In this document: in pieces, positions 45,749 through 54,981 of the stretch
Layout of the letters: each line of letters begins with the position of its first letter
Position numbering within the stretch: position 1 is the first letter of the stretch
From: Burkholderiales bacterium
GTDB lineage: Bacteria > Pseudomonadota > Gammaproteobacteria > Burkholderiales > Burkholderiaceae_C
Direction of reading: 5' to 3'
DNA: 64,000 bases
NCBI GenBank assembly: GCA_016703325.1
Contig: JADJCH010000025.1
Location: 16,714-80,713, forward strand
The notes under the pieces: generated by a model
Seen by the model: the letters and a program-made list of their open reading frames with translations, nothing else
The model's database searches: none
What the model was told of the DNA's origin: nothing
Translations under genes and position numbers: made by a program

Positions 45749-46380
45749 CCACGCGTGTGATCCTCTGTGACGACCACGCCCTGATCCGACGCGGCATCCG
45801 CGACACCCTGGCCGAACAGCCCGACCTCCAGGTGGTCGGCGAAGCTGGTGACTACGGTGAACTGCGCGCCCTGATGCGCAAGATCACCGGCGACGTGCTG
45901 GTGCTGGACATCAACCTGCCCGGGCGCAGCGGGCTGGACGTGCTGCATGCGCTGAAGGAAGAGGGTTCGCCCATCCGTGTGCTGGTGGTGTCCATGTACC
46001 CGGAGGACCAGTACGCCCTGCGCGCCCTGCGTGCCGGCGCCTTCGGCTACGTCAACAAGGGCGGTGACCCGGCGCAGATCGTGGCTGCGGTGCGCACCGT
46101 GGCGCAGGGGCGCAAGTACATCACCGCCGAGATGGCGCAGATGCTGGTCGAGAACCTCACCGCTCCGTCACCGGAGGCGGCACACGACAAACTCTCCGAC
46201 CGCGAACTGCAGACCCTGACGATGATCGCCTCAGGCAAACGCCTGTCCGACATCGCCGAGGAGCTCAACCTCAGCCCCAAGACGGTGAGCGTCTACCGCG
46301 CCCGTGTGCTGGAGAAGCTGGGCCTGGCCAACAACTCGGAGCTGACCGTCTACGCCATCCGCAACGGGCTGGTGGGCTGA
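45745..46380 (+). CDS. NarL/FixJ-type response regulator
   Basis: 211 residues. Receiver with Asp9/Asp10, phosphoacceptor Asp55 in LVLDINLPG, Ser/Thr region VVSMYPEDQ and Lys in YVNKGG; C-terminal LuxR HTH (LSDRELQTLTMIASGKRLSDIAEELNLSPKTVSVY). Translationally coupled to the preceding kinase by a 4-base overlap, so the two form a cognate pair. Target genes unknown. Confidence 0.93.
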   Translation: MTTRVILCDDHALIRRGIRDTLAEQPDLQVVGEAGDYGELRALMRKITGDVLVLDINLPGRSGLDVLHALKEEGSPIRVLVVSMYPEDQYALRALRAGAFGYVNKGGDPAQIVAAVRTVAQGRKYITAEMAQMLVENLTAPSPEAAHDKLSDRELQTLTMIASGKRLSDIAEELNLSPKTVSVYRARVLEKLGLANNSELTVYAIRNGLVG

Positions 46381-46404
46381 CCGGCAAGGTCCGGCAACAA
46401 GAAT

Positions 46405-46431
46405 GCCCTGGAGCGCATCGGCTTCCAGGGC
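46405..46431 (+). terminator. Possible intrinsic terminator after the kinase-regulator operon
   Basis: Stem GCCCTGGA (46405-46412) pairs with TCCAGGGC (46424-46431) around an 11-base loop, followed by TTGTCTTC rather than a clean T run. It lies 25 bases after the regulator stop and before the convergent metal-efflux locus. Confidence 0.5.
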
Positions 46432-46488
46432 TTGTCTTCAGGCAAGGACCGGTGACGGCAGTGCCGGGGGCTGCGCGTCACATCGGGT

Positions 46489-46914
46489 TCACTTCAGCGT
46501 CAGCCGAACCTGTTCGGCGGCCTTGCCGGGCAGCGTCAGACGCAGTACCGCCTTGGCGCCAGCGGCTGCCGTGGCCGCCGTGGTCGCACCAATGAGCTTG
46601 TTGCCGCCCGCCGGAGCCAGGTGGGCGGTGGACTTGGCGCCGCCGGACAGCAGCGTGACCTCGGCCTGGGCGCCCTGGGCGTTGACCGGCTTGCCGTCGT
46701 GGTCGGTGAGGTAGGCGGCAAGTCGGCCGTCCTCGCGTACCAGCTCGATGTGGTGACCGGAGGGGGCTTCGGCCACCGCGCCGCCATGTGGTGCCTTGAA
46801 GTCGCCGTGAGCCAGCGCGGTCAGTGGAACGGAAGCCAGGGGCAGGGCGGCGCCCAGCAGCAGAGTGGCCAGGCTGCCGCGCAGGCGGGGGAAGCTGAAT
46901 CGCAGCGGGGTCAT
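46489..46914 (-). CDS. Secreted small protein of the metal-efflux locus
   Basis: 141 residues with a clear signal peptide (cleavage likely after ALA near residue 35). The mature part begins HGDFKAPHGGAVAEAPSGHHIELV, giving several His residues, followed by a beta-rich Ig-like segment (AYLTDHDGKPV, AEVTLLSGG). I know no characterised homolog. Its position, last in the operon 44 bases after the RND pump gene, suggests a periplasmic metal-binding accessory. Function inferred from context only. Confidence 0.7.
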   Translation of the reverse strand: MTPLRFSFPRLRGSLATLLLGAALPLASVPLTALAHGDFKAPHGGAVAEAPSGHHIELVREDGRLAAYLTDHDGKPVNAQGAQAEVTLLSGGAKSTAHLAPAGGNKLIGATTAATAAAGAKAVLRLTLPGKAAEQVRLTLK

Positions 46915-46958
46915 GTCATCTCCAGGTGCAAGGGTGTGTGCAAACAGTAAACGGGTTG

Positions 46959-49900
46959 TCAGGCCACCTCATCGGTGGATTCGTCAAGCAGCCGCTGCAG
47001 CGGCGCGGCGCCGAACAGCCAGAACATCAGGGGCGTCAGCAGGGTGTCCAGCAGCGTGGCGCTGACCAGGCCGCCGAAGATCACCACCGCCACCGGGTGG
47101 AGGATTTCCTTGCCCGGCGCATCGGCGGCCAGCAGCAGCGGCAGCAGGGCCAGCGCCGCCACCAGTGCCGTCATGAGCACCGGGGTGAGGCGCTCCAGCG
47201 AGCCGCGCAGGATCATCTCGCGGCCGAAGCGCTCGCCCTCGAACCGGCAGAGGTTGATGTAGTGGCTCACCTTGAGGATGCCGTTGCGGGTGGCGATGCC
47301 GGTGAGGGTGATGAAGCCCACCATCGACGCCACCGACAGGCTCACGCCGGCCAGCCACATCGCCGCCACGCTGCCCACCAGCGCCATCGGGATGTTGCCC
47401 ATGATCATCAGCGCCAGCACCGCGCTGCGGTAGCGGCTGTACAGCAGCAGGAAGACCAGTGCCAGCGACACCGCACCGAGCAGGGCGATCAGCCGGGTGG
47501 CCGCCTCCTGCGCCTGGAACTGGCCCTCCAGGCTGACGAAGGTGCCCGGCGGCATGGGGGTGTCGGCCAGCACGCGGCGGATGTCCGCCACCACGCGGGC
47601 CATGTCCGTGCCGTCGGTGTTGGCCGAAACGACGATGCGCCGCCGGCCGTTCTCGCGGCCGATCTGGTTGGGGCCGTCGGACTCCTCGATGTCGGCCAGC
47701 TGCGACAGCGGCACCGTGCCGCGCGGTGTCACCACCGGCAGGTCGGCCAGGCCCTGCGGTCCGCGGGCGGCATCGCTCAGGCGCAGCACCAGGTCGAAGC
47801 GGCGGTTGCCGTCGATCACTTCGGCCACCGTGTCACCCTCGTTGAGCGCACGCAGCAGCCGCAGCAGCTCGCCCGGCGCCAGGCCCCAGGCGGCGCCGCG
47901 GGCCGCATCCAGCCGCACGCGCAGCTGCGGGATCAGCACCTGCTTTTCCACCTGCAGGTCGGTCAGGCCGGGCACCGCGGCCAGGCGCTCGCGCAGCAGC
48001 GTGGCCTGGCTGCGCAGGGTGTCCAGGTCGTCGCCGAAGATCTTCAACGCGATCTGCGCCCGCACGCCGGAAAGCATGTGGTCCAGCCGGTGCGAGATCG
48101 GCTGGCCCAGCGAGATGCTGGCCGGCAGCAGCGCCAGACGCTGGCGCAGGTCGGCCAGCACCGCCTCGCGTGAACGCGCAGAGGGGGCCAGGTCCACCTC
48201 GATCTCGCTGTTGTGCACGCCCTCGGCATGTTCGTCCAGTTCGGCGCGGCCGGTGCGGCGGCCCACCTGGCGCACCTCCGGTACCTCGCGGATCAGCCCC
48301 TCGGCCAGCGCGCCGATGCGGTTGGACTCGCCCAGCGCGGTGCCCGGGTTGAGCACCACGTTGACGGTGAGCGTGCCCTCGTTGAAGGGCGGCAGGAAGG
48401 CCCGGGGCAGGAAGGGCAGGCTGGCCGCGGCAGCCAGCACCAGGCCCAGCGCGGCGGCCAGCAGCGGCCGGGCGTGGTCGAAGCTGGCCGCCAGCAGCCG
48501 GCGGTCCCAGTGTTTGAGCCAGCGCACCAGCGCGGAATCGGTATGGGTGTGCTCCGGCGTGCCGGCCGCTGCGTCGCCGGGAGGCCGGCCCCGATCCACC
48601 AGCCGCGGCAGCAGGTAGTGGCACAGCACCGGCGTGACCGTCAGCGCCACCGCCAGGCTGGCCAGGATGGCGGTGATGTAGGCGATGCCCAGCGGGCGGA
48701 ACAGCCGCCCCTCGATGCCCGGCAGCGCGAACAGCGGCACGAACACCAGCACCACCACCGCGGTGGCCACCACCACGCCGGAGCGCACCTCGTTGCAGGC
48801 CGCGGCGATCACCCGCAGAGACGCCACCAGCCCCTGCGGCCGCTGCTGGCGCAGCCGGCGCAGCACGTTCTCCACGTCCACCAGCGCGTCGTCGACCAGC
48901 TCGCCGATGGCGATCGCCAGGCCGCCCAGCGTCATCACGTTGATCGACAGCCCCAGGGCGTGGAACACCAGCGCGGTCACCGCCAGCGACAGCGGGATGG
49001 CCGTCAGCGAGATCACCGTGGTGCGCAGGTTCATCAGGAAGACGAACAGCACGATGGCCACCATCACCGCACCGTCGCGCAGGGCCTCGCCGACGTTGTG
49101 TACCGAGGTCTCGATGAAGTCCGCCTGGCGGAACAGGATGGCCGGCTCGGCGATGCCCGCCGGGCGGCCGCGTGCGAGCGACTGCAGCGCGGCCTCCACC
49201 TGGCGGGTGAGTTGCACCGAGTCCGCCGCCGGCTGCTTCTGCACCCCCACGATCACCGCCGGCCGGGCGTTGAAGCCGGCGTCGCCGCGCTTGAAGGCGG
49301 GGGCGAACGACACCTTCGCCACCTGCTCGAGCAGCAGCGGCGTGCCTTGGGCGCGGCGCAGCGGCACGCGGCGCAGGTCCTCCAGCCGCGGGGTGCGGCC
49401 GATGTGGCGGATCAGCACCTCCCGGCCGTTGCGCTCCAGGAAGCCGCCGCTGCTGTTGCCGGCAAAGTCGCGCAGCGCGGCCTCCAGCGCCTCGAATTCC
49501 ACCCCGAGCTGCGCCATGCGGGCCGGGTCCGGCTCGACACGGAACTGGCGCAGCTCCCCGCCGATCGGGATCACCTGCGCCACGCCGGGGATCGACAGCA
49601 GCCGCGGGCGCAGCACGTAGTCGGCGTACTCGCGCAAGGCCATCGGGTCGGCATCCCCGACCTGGGTGGCAGTGGAGGCCGCAGCGGACGCGGCTCCCGG
49701 CGCGGGTCCGGCCTCGGACGCGGGGCCCAGGGCGATCAGCAGGATCTCGCCCATCACCGAAGAGATGGGCCCCATCGCGGGGCTGACCCCGGGCGGCAGC
49801 TGTTCCCGCACCTCGGCCAGGCGTTCGGCCACCAGCTGGCGGTTGCGGTAGATCTCGCTGCCCCAGTCGAACTCGGCATAGACCACCGACAGCCCGACGC

Positions 49901-50159
49901 CGGACACCGAGCGCACCCGCGTGACACCGGGCATGCCGTTGAGCGTGGCCTCCAGCGGCACGCTGACGAACTGCTCCACCTCCTCCGGCGCCATGCCGCC
50001 GGCCTCGGTCATCAGCGTCACGGTGGGGCGGTTCAGGTCCGGCAGCACGTCCACCGGGGTGTTCAGGGCTGACCACAGGCCGGTGGCCATCATCAGCGCG
50101 GCCAGCGCCAGCACCGCCAGGCGCTGCTGCAGGCTGGTCCGGACGATCCAGGCAAACAT
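46959..50159 (-). CDS. Heavy-metal efflux RND transporter (CzcA/CusA family)
   Basis: 1066-residue inner-membrane proton-driven pump. Typical RND layout: TM1 (13-32), two large periplasmic loops, TM2-6 about 335-540 and TM8-12 about 875-1040. The TM4 motif AIAIGELVDDALVDVENVLRR (about 405-425) contains adjacent acidic residues for proton relay and differs from both the Cu/Ag CusA form (AIGAMVDAAIVMIEN) and the DFG form of Zn/Co CzcA. Substrate therefore stays open; a copper link is suggested by the cupredoxin in the same operon. Start ATG 50159. Confidence 0.9.
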   Translation of the reverse strand: MFAWIVRTSLQQRLAVLALAALMMATGLWSALNTPVDVLPDLNRPTVTLMTEAGGMAPEEVEQFVSVPLEATLNGMPGVTRVRSVSGVGLSVVYAEFDWGSEIYRNRQLVAERLAEVREQLPPGVSPAMGPISSVMGEILLIALGPASEAGPAPGAASAAASTATQVGDADPMALREYADYVLRPRLLSIPGVAQVIPIGGELRQFRVEPDPARMAQLGVEFEALEAALRDFAGNSSGGFLERNGREVLIRHIGRTPRLEDLRRVPLRRAQGTPLLLEQVAKVSFAPAFKRGDAGFNARPAVIVGVQKQPAADSVQLTRQVEAALQSLARGRPAGIAEPAILFRQADFIETSVHNVGEALRDGAVMVAIVLFVFLMNLRTTVISLTAIPLSLAVTALVFHALGLSINVMTLGGLAIAIGELVDDALVDVENVLRRLRQQRPQGLVASLRVIAAACNEVRSGVVVATAVVVLVFVPLFALPGIEGRLFRPLGIAYITAILASLAVALTVTPVLCHYLLPRLVDRGRPPGDAAAGTPEHTHTDSALVRWLKHWDRRLLAASFDHARPLLAAALGLVLAAAASLPFLPRAFLPPFNEGTLTVNVVLNPGTALGESNRIGALAEGLIREVPEVRQVGRRTGRAELDEHAEGVHNSEIEVDLAPSARSREAVLADLRQRLALLPASISLGQPISHRLDHMLSGVRAQIALKIFGDDLDTLRSQATLLRERLAAVPGLTDLQVEKQVLIPQLRVRLDAARGAAWGLAPGELLRLLRALNEGDTVAEVIDGNRRFDLVLRLSDAARGPQGLADLPVVTPRGTVPLSQLADIEESDGPNQIGRENGRRRIVVSANTDGTDMARVVADIRRVLADTPMPPGTFVSLEGQFQAQEAATRLIALLGAVSLALVFLLLYSRYRSAVLALMIMGNIPMALVGSVAAMWLAGVSLSVASMVGFITLTGIATRNGILKVSHYINLCRFEGERFGREMILRGSLERLTPVLMTALVAALALLPLLLAADAPGKEILHPVAVVIFGGLVSATLLDTLLTPLMFWLFGAAPLQRLLDESTDEVA

Positions 50160-50190
50160 CTTGGGGGTTCCTCGTTGTGGCGCGGGCCGT

Positions 50191-51476
50191 TCAGCGGATC
50201 TGCTGCAGCAGCGCAGCGCCCTGGGTCACCACCCGTTCGCCGCCGGTCAGGCCCTTCACCAGCACCTGCCGCCCGTCCAGCGGCTGCACCTGCACCACTT
50301 GAGGCCGGAAGATCTCCGCCCGTTCGTGCAGCCAGACCACCGGCTCGTTGGCGGCGTTGCGCTGCAGCGCCCCGGCGGGCAGGGCCACGCCCTGCAGCGA
50401 CTCGGCCAGTTGAATCAGCACCCGCACCGGCTGGTTCAGCACCAGCGCGGGGTGACCTGACCCTTCGATGGGGGCGCCGGCCGGAACCACAGCGGCAGGC
50501 CGCCGTCGCGCAGCGCCCCGGCGCGGCCGACCAGCAGCAGCGCCGCACCGCCCTCGGCCAGCGCTGCGGCGCGCAGGCCCTGCGCCTGGGTGGGGTCGGG
50601 CAGCAGCGCTTCCACCAGCAGGCGCTGTGGGTCGGCGATCTCGAACAGCGCCTCGCGCGCCTCCACCACCTGCCCGGCCAGCACAGGGGCGCCCACCAGC
50701 ACGCCGCTCACCGGGGCCTGCAGCGCCTCGGCCTTCTGCCCGGCCGCCAGAGCGGTCTGGCGGGCGCGCAGGCTGGCATGTTCTGCCTCCAGCGACTCGA
50801 TCTCCCGGCGCGGCACGGTGGCCGACAGGGCGCGTGCGCGTTCCAGCTGACGGGCGGCCAGGTCGGCCTTGACGGCCAGTTCGGCCAACTCGGCCTGGCG
50901 GCCCGCGGCCTCCGCACTGGACTGCAGCGGCAGCAGCAGCGCCAGCACCTGGCCGCGCTGCACCCGCTGGCCGGGCATCGGCAGGCCCTGGGCGCCGGCC
51001 GGGGCAGGGGCGATTCGGCCGGCCTGCGCCGCCTGCACCCGACCGCCGGACTGCGGGTCGGCCACCACCTGGCCCAGCAGCTCGCGGCTGCGCGGCCAGC
51101 TGCCGGCCTGCGCGGTGGCGGTGCGCAGTTCCAGCCGGCGCTGCGAGGCCTTGGGCAGGAAGATGCGCCCGTCCGGCAGGCGCTGCGGGCGTTCCACCGT
51201 ACCGGTCGGTCCGGCTGAGCCGGTCGCGGTCGCTGCGGCGGTGGCAGGCAGGCCGGGTGTCGCAGCGGGTGTGGTGACGGTTGTGGCGGCGGTTGTGGCG
51301 GCGGTGGGCGCCATGGCCTGGGGTTCAGCGTGGCTGTGGTCCTCGCCGCCATGGGCCCAAGCCGCGACAGGCAGTGTGAAAAGGGCCGCTGCGGGGATCG
51401 CCAGCCACAGCGGCAGGAGCCGGACCCGCCCGCGGGACGGTGGACCGAGGCGGTGGGAAGAGGGGTTGCAGGTCAT
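50191..51476 (-). CDS. RND periplasmic adaptor (CzcB/CusB type), frameshifted
   Basis: Membrane-fusion protein joining the RND pump to the outer-membrane channel. N terminus has a signal peptide and a His-rich start (AWAHGGEDHSHAE). The lipoyl/hairpin part (GQRVQRGQVLALLLPLQSS, ALQAPVSGVLVGAPVLAGQVVEA) is in one frame; the C-terminal barrel and membrane-proximal domain (ALVLNQPVRVLIQLAESLQGVALPAGALQ) is in another. The switch lies between about 50436 and 50490, close to a C5 run. Likely a single-base error or a true mutation; if real, the protein would lose its last 95 residues. Lies 31 bases upstream of the pump gene. Confidence 0.85.
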
Positions 51477-51499
51477 GGATCGCTTCCGTGGGGCGGACA

Positions 51500-52126
51500 T
51501 CAGCGGGCGGCGGAGGCCGCGTTCTGCCCGAGAGGGCGCAGCGGGTGGCGCCGCCGGGCGAGGGCCCACAGCGCCGCTGCAACGGCGGCGACGCTGCCCA
51601 GGGCAGCGGCGGCCCAGGTCAGCGGTGCGGCCGCAGCCGCTGGGGTGGGCGGGGCGCTTGCGGCACTGTTCGAGGCGGGCCGCTGCAGGGTGGTTTCCAG
51701 CAAATCGGCTTCGCCTTCACCCGCCTGTCCAGCAGGTCCGGCGAGTTGCACCGTGATCACCAGCGGGTGGTTGCCGACCTGGCGCAGTTCGGCTGGCGCT
51801 TCCAGGCGGTAGCTGCCGTCCGACGCCGGGGTGGCGACGGCCTTCCAGCCCTTGCCCTCCAGCTCCACCCGGGCGCCGGTGACCGGCTCGTTGCTGGCGA
51901 AGCGGTCCACCCAGAGGGTCAGCTGAGTGCCGTCCAGGCGCAGCAGCACCTCGAACAGGTCGCCTGCTGCCTCCGCACGCGGAGCCAGCGTCGGCAGCGC
52001 CACGGAGGGGGGAGGCTCGCCGTGGTCGTGCCCCTCGTGAGCGGGGGCGGCGCTGCTGAGCAGCCAGAGGGCCAGCAGGGCGCACAGTCGTGCGCGTTGG
52101 AAAGGCAGCGATGGGGTGCGGTTCAT
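51500..52126 (-). CDS. Membrane-anchored His-rich efflux accessory protein
   Basis: 208 residues: signal peptide (to about residue 30) followed by HEGHDHGEPP, a beta-rich domain (LTLWVDRFASNEPVTGARVELEGKG, about 60-130) resembling carboxypeptidase-regulatory or YtkA-like domains, an Ala/Pro linker, and a C-terminal TM helix with a basic tail (ALWALARRRHPLR). Start at 52126 overlaps the outer-membrane factor stop (ATGA). Its domain type often appears fused to or beside HME-RND adaptors. A periplasmic metal-handling role is inferred. Confidence 0.72.
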   Translation of the reverse strand: MNRTPSLPFQRARLCALLALWLLSSAAPAHEGHDHGEPPPSVALPTLAPRAEAAGDLFEVLLRLDGTQLTLWVDRFASNEPVTGARVELEGKGWKAVATPASDGSYRLEAPAELRQVGNHPLVITVQLAGPAGQAGEGEADLLETTLQRPASNSAASAPPTPAAAAAPLTWAAAALGSVAAVAAALWALARRRHPLRPLGQNAASAAR

Positions 52127-53430
52127 GGCGTCCATCCCAGGGTCTGAAGCAGTCGGGAGACGGCGCGGTCGGCTTCCAGCCGGGCGCGCTGCGCCTGAGC
52201 GCGGGCGCTGGCGGCCTCGGCCTGGGCGCGCAGCAGGGTGGGCAGGTCGAATTGGCCGGCCTGGAAGGCCTGGCGGGTCCAGCGCAGCGCCTCCGCGGCC
52301 AGGGCATCGCGTTCCTGCTGCAGCAGCGCCATGCGGCGGGCCTCCTGCAGCTCGGCGTGGGCGGTGGCCAGGGCGGCAGCCTGCTGCCGGCGGGTCTGGT
52401 CCAGCGCCAGGGCGGCCTCGGCCACCTCGGCTTCTGCAGCGCGCTGGCGTGGGCGCTGGCGGCTGTCGTCGCCCAGGGGCCAGCGCAGCGCCACGCGGGC
52501 GCTGTTCTGCCAGGGCTCCAGCGCTGCGCCGCGCTCGCGGGTGAGGCCCAGCGACAGCTCCGGCGCCTCGCGGCCCTCGGTCTGTGCCAGCGCCAGGCGC
52601 GCCTGTGCCAGTTGCAGACGGGCCTGACCTGCTTCGAGCAGAGGGTGGTCAGCGCCTGGCCCGTCGGACTCCGGATCAAACACGGAGGAGGATGCAGTGG
52701 CCGCGGCGGTGTTGACTGCGAGGGGGGCCGGCAGCTCTTCGGCCGCCCGGGGACGCGGCGCCCCCGCCGACAGGGCGGTGAAGTGGCGCTCGGCCGCCAC
52801 GCGGGCCAGCCGGCTGCGGCGCTGTTCCACCGCAGCGTCGCGCTGGGCGATACCGGCCAGGTGAGCGTCCAGCGCTGCCAGGTCGCCGGCGGCGACACGG
52901 CGCTGCACATCCTGCTGCAGGCTGTCGGCCTGGGTCAACCGGTCGGCGGCTGCAGCCTCGTCGGCCTCTGCCAGCGCCAGGGTCCACCAGGTCTCGCGCA
53001 GCTCGCCGGCCAGCTGCCAGCGCTCCAGGCGCTGGTGCCGCAGCTCCAGCACTTGTTCGGTCTGCGCGGCGGCCTGCTGCTGGCCGCGCTGGCCGGGCCA
53101 CCACAAGGGAGCGGCAAGTTCCGCCTCCCATTCGCGTTCGCCTCCGCGCTGGGCCAGCGCGTCGATGCGGCCGCCCAGCTTCAGCGACGGTGCACCCGGC
53201 AGCAGGCTGCGTGCAGCCTCCAGCTCGGCCGTGGCCCGTTCGCGCCGGGCGGCCAGGGCTTCGGCCCGGGGCGCCCAGGCCTGCTCCAGCGCCTCGGCGA
53301 AGGTGGCGGCACCGGCCATGCCGGGAAAGGTGGCTGTCGCTCCCAAGGCCACCAGCAGCAAGGCAGCCAGCCGCCGCCGCGGACCGGGTGGTTGCCGGAG
53401 CCGGGAGCGCAGGTTGAAGCGCTGTCCCAT
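52123..53430 (-). CDS. TolC/CzcC-family outer-membrane efflux factor
   Basis: 435 residues with a signal peptide (AALLLVALGATATFPGMAGA). Two long helical repeats with heptads, such as LAGELRETWWTLALAEADEAAA and QARLQLAQARLALAQTEG, are the hallmark of outer-membrane factors; the second half ends EADRAVSRLLQTLGW. It provides the exit duct of the tripartite pump. Overlaps the following accessory gene by 4 bases and follows the cupredoxin gene by 4 bases, so this is one tight operon. Confidence 0.88.
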   Translation of the reverse strand: MGQRFNLRSRLRQPPGPRRRLAALLLVALGATATFPGMAGAATFAEALEQAWAPRAEALAARRERATAELEAARSLLPGAPSLKLGGRIDALAQRGGEREWEAELAAPLWWPGQRGQQQAAAQTEQVLELRHQRLERWQLAGELRETWWTLALAEADEAAAADRLTQADSLQQDVQRRVAAGDLAALDAHLAGIAQRDAAVEQRRSRLARVAAERHFTALSAGAPRPRAAEELPAPLAVNTAAATASSSVFDPESDGPGADHPLLEAGQARLQLAQARLALAQTEGREAPELSLGLTRERGAALEPWQNSARVALRWPLGDDSRQRPRQRAAEAEVAEAALALDQTRRQQAAALATAHAELQEARRMALLQQERDALAAEALRWTRQAFQAGQFDLPTLLRAQAEAASARAQAQRARLEADRAVSRLLQTLGWTP

Positions 53431-53434
53431 GGCC

Positions 53435-54067
53435 TCAGTGCGAGTGGGCGCCGTGGCCGGCCTGAGTCGCCGACGCGGCGGCCGGTGCCTTGACCGCTGG
53501 GGAGGTCGAAGCCGGCTTCACTTTCACCTTCCCGACCATGCCGGCCTCGAAGTGGCCTGCCACCAGACAGGCAAAGTCGAAATCACCCGTGCGGTTGAAG
53601 GTCCAGACCAGCGAGCCTTTTTTGCCCGGGGCCACGTGCACCATGTGTGGGGCGTCATGGGCCATGTTCGGATTGCCGGCCATCTCGGCGGCGTGTGCCT
53701 TGTGTTCCGCCGCGGTACCGAGCACGAACTCGTGCATCACCTTGCCGGTGTTGTGCACCTCGATGCGAAGGGTCTCGCCCTCGCGCACCTCGAAGTGGTC
53801 GGGTGTGAAGCGCATGCGGTCGTCCATGCGCAGGCGGACGCTGCGGTTGACCTGGCCCGGCCGTCCGGCGATGCCCCATTCGGTCTGGACTGCCGGCCCG
53901 GGGTTGGTCGCCGCATGCTGAGCGTGTGTGTTGTTGTGTTGGCCATCGCCATGGGCCTGCGCCGCCAGGGGGCAGGCGGCCAGCGCCAGGACGGTCATCC
54001 AGCGCTGCACTGAGGTGGGCGCCGCGGTGGGAAGGAAGTGGAGGAAGGACAGGGGGAAACGGGTCAT
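53435..54067 (-). CDS. Periplasmic cupredoxin
   Basis: 210 residues. After a signal peptide (cleavage near AQA at 36-38) come His-rich stretches (HGDGQHNNTHAQHA). The cupredoxin domain (about 80-185) carries a full type-1 copper set: His112 (MHEFV), Cys167, His172 and Met177 in CLVAGHFEAGM. A Pro/Ala tail ends in GHGAHSH. Such proteins bind or pass copper in the periplasm; its tight linkage to the RND operon is the main hint that the pump serves copper. Start at 54067. Confidence 0.87.
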   Translation of the reverse strand: MTRFPLSFLHFLPTAAPTSVQRWMTVLALAACPLAAQAHGDGQHNNTHAQHAATNPGPAVQTEWGIAGRPGQVNRSVRLRMDDRMRFTPDHFEVREGETLRIEVHNTGKVMHEFVLGTAAEHKAHAAEMAGNPNMAHDAPHMVHVAPGKKGSLVWTFNRTGDFDFACLVAGHFEAGMVGKVKVKPASTSPAVKAPAAASATQAGHGAHSH

Positions 54068-54340
54068 GGTTTCTGCCGAGAAAATGGGTTCAAGCACCGC
54101 AACCCGCGCGCGGCGTGCAGGGCCGGGCGGCCAGGGCGGACGGGCGGTTCAGGGAGGAGCGGTCAGCGATCGGCCATGACCCGACTGCAGCGTCAGGTGC
54201 GGCGCAGCCGGTGGGGGCAGATGGCCGATGTAGGCGTGCAACCCGGGATCGGATCCCGGGATCCTGGACAGGAATCGATTCCCGTCTGCAGGCTCACCCG
54301 GGCATTGGAGGCCCGGGAAAAGCAACGCTCAGCAAACCAC

Positions 54341-54811
54341 TCAGACGAGCCGGTGGCGAGGCGGGCGGTGCGGCACGTCCATGACGACGTCCGCCGGTGC
54401 GGTCGCCAGGGCGACCCCATGCCGCGTCGGGGCGAGCGGCAGGTTCAGTCCGAACAGGGCCGGCGCGGGGGCCACCAAGGTGCAGCAGGGGGCGCCGTGG
54501 TGACAGTGGGAGGAGGTCTCGTCGGTGTCCGCAGAAGCGCCGGCGGGAGCCGACAAGTTCAGTTCGGCCAGCCCGCCGAAGAGCTCCAGCGACACAGGAG
54601 CGTGGGCTGAGGGGTTCCCGTGGTGGTGCCGGTCCGCGTGCGGATGCTGTTGCGGATGCACCCCCGTGTCCGTCGTGGTCTTGACGACGTGGTGCGCGTG
54701 CGGTGCATCGGCCACCGGCTCGCAGCCCGCCCACACCACCGTCGCCAGGCCCTTCAGCGGAAGGGTGGCGATCAGCAGCCAGAAGAGCAGGGGGCGCAGC
54801 CGACGCAACAT
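54341..54811 (-). CDS. His/Cys-rich exported protein, head of the metal-efflux operon
   Basis: 156 residues. An N-terminal hydrophobic signal (RPLLFWLLIATLPLKGLA) is followed by a very His-rich stretch (HAHHVVKTTTD, HPQQHPHADRHHHG) and a second cluster SSHCHHGAPCC. This composition suggests metal binding. Similar small proteins precede copper and cobalt efflux operons, but I cannot name a family with confidence. GTG at 54817 is an alternative start. 273 bases separate it from the cupredoxin gene; that gap (54068-54340) contains no reading frame I trust. Confidence 0.62.
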   Translation of the reverse strand: MLRRLRPLLFWLLIATLPLKGLATVVWAGCEPVADAPHAHHVVKTTTDTGVHPQQHPHADRHHHGNPSAHAPVSLELFGGLAELNLSAPAGASADTDETSSHCHHGAPCCTLVAPAPALFGLNLPLAPTRHGVALATAPADVVMDVPHRPPRHRLV

Positions 54812-54981
54812 GGGCACAACTCTAACCGAGAGCGCGGCGAACCGCTGTCATTGAACCGTGACCGATGCGTCACCGCGCGGACACGGCAGCGGCGTAGCTT
54901 GCGCCGGCCGCCTTGAGCGGTACACCGCCGGTTGACCTCCGGTTCATGAACCCGACACTGCCCGCAAGGGCGAGCTCCACC

